A stretch of 6,217 nt of DNA. Source: Bacteroidales bacterium. Lineage in GTDB: Bacteria; Bacteroidota; Bacteroidia; Bacteroidales; P3. The notes beneath the pieces are model-generated. The model saw only the letters and a list, made by a program, of their open reading frames with translations. It was not told where the DNA came from and made no database searches. A program made the translations under genes and the position numbers. Location of the stretch: the NCBI GenBank assembly GCA_031271725.1, contig JAISVE010000167.1, forward strand, positions 1-6,217, given 5' to 3'. Position 1 is the first letter of the stretch, and each line of letters opens with the position of its first letter. Below, piece after piece: positions 5,897 to 6,217 of the stretch.

Positions 5897-6217
5897 TCAC
5901 TTAACTACTTTTCGTACTTCCTCAATAATTTCCTCTTCGCTACCATCAGAATAACCATTATGCTGGTACACGATTTTTCCGCTACCGTCCAAAACAAAAA
6001 CATGGGGAGGATTTGCAACATTCATTGCACGTTTAAGGTCATTATTAACATCAAGCAACACCTCAAAATCCCACCCCTGTGCATTAACAAGAGGGCGGAC
6101 TTGCGCTGTAGTGCGAGAGTCATCAATAGAAATAAGTATCATCTTTACACCTGTTTCTTCCTGCCAATCCTCATAAACATCGGATATTGCCCTTAATTCC
6201 TTAATACAAGGCTTGCA
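5897..6217 (-). CDS. TlpA/thioredoxin-like family protein, C-terminal part (5' end outside window)
   Basis: The frame is open from the window edge to the TGA at 5899-5897, giving 106 residues. The first visible residues are CKPCIKEL, a TlpA/thioredoxin CxxC active site that presumably follows a tryptophan just outside the window. Then come the strand MILISIDDSRT, VLLDVNNDLKRAMNV, the cis-proline segment NPPHVFVLDGSGKIVY and a C-terminal helix EEEIIEEVRKVVK, in the expected thioredoxin-fold order. Members of this family reduce or exchange disulfides in the periplasm, tethered by a signal peptide or lipid anchor that cannot be seen here. The Met codon at 6142 is internal, not the start: taking it as the start would remove the active site. 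The gene lies 97 bases before the DUF6029-like gene on the same strand, and its redox motif suits a partner for the cysteine pairs in the next three proteins. Only the two active-site cysteines occur in the visible part. Confidence 0.92.
   Translation of the reverse strand, partial: CKPCIKELRAISDVYEDWQEETGVKMILISIDDSRTTAQVRPLVNAQGWDFEVLLDVNNDLKRAMNVANPPHVFVLDGSGKIVYQHNGYSDGSEEEIIEEVRKVVK

Overview
The window is a stretch of a Bacteroidota chromosome, most likely Bacteroidales. Four things support this: a MurF whose C-terminus runs directly into an alanine racemase domain, a secreted protein with a type IX secretion (T9SS) C-terminal sorting domain, an Omp28-type lipoprotein next to a DUF6029-type outer-membrane protein, and AT-rich start regions without usable Shine-Dalgarno sequences. 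Genus cannot be read from the sequence.

All six genes lie on the minus strand, so they are transcribed from right to left. In transcription order they are: the 3' part of a TlpA/thioredoxin-like protein (6217-5897, cut at its 5' end exactly at the active-site CKPC motif); a 97-bp intergenic gap, the only one of any size; a DUF6029-like outer-membrane protein (5799-4165); an Omp28-like lipoprotein with a thioredoxin CVNC motif (4152-3328); a small T9SS-sorted protein (3311-2502); a full-length but catalytically degenerate PdxA-family protein (2492-1461); and the 5' 486 codons of a murF-alr fusion (1460 to beyond position 1). The five genes after the gap are separated by 12, 16, 9 and 0 bases, so they very likely form one transcription unit.

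The first four proteins look like an envelope module. All carry export signals, or are presumed to where the N-terminus is out of the window, and each carries one closely spaced cysteine pair (CKPC, CAGGVC, CVNC, CGFGFC) with almost no other cysteines. This suggests thiol-disulfide exchange or disulfide formation linking a periplasmic thioredoxin, an outer-membrane barrel, a lipoprotein and a T9SS cargo. The last two genes are a PdxA relative (vitamin B6 family) and the peptidoglycan enzyme MurF-Alr, whose racemase half uses pyridoxal phosphate. The PdxA relative appears to have lost every metal-binding histidine and most substrate-binding residues while keeping an intact reading frame. It is the most unusual gene here.

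No RNA genes, insertion sequences, CRISPR arrays, origins or convincing terminators were seen. No gene-free stretch exceeds 97 bases.
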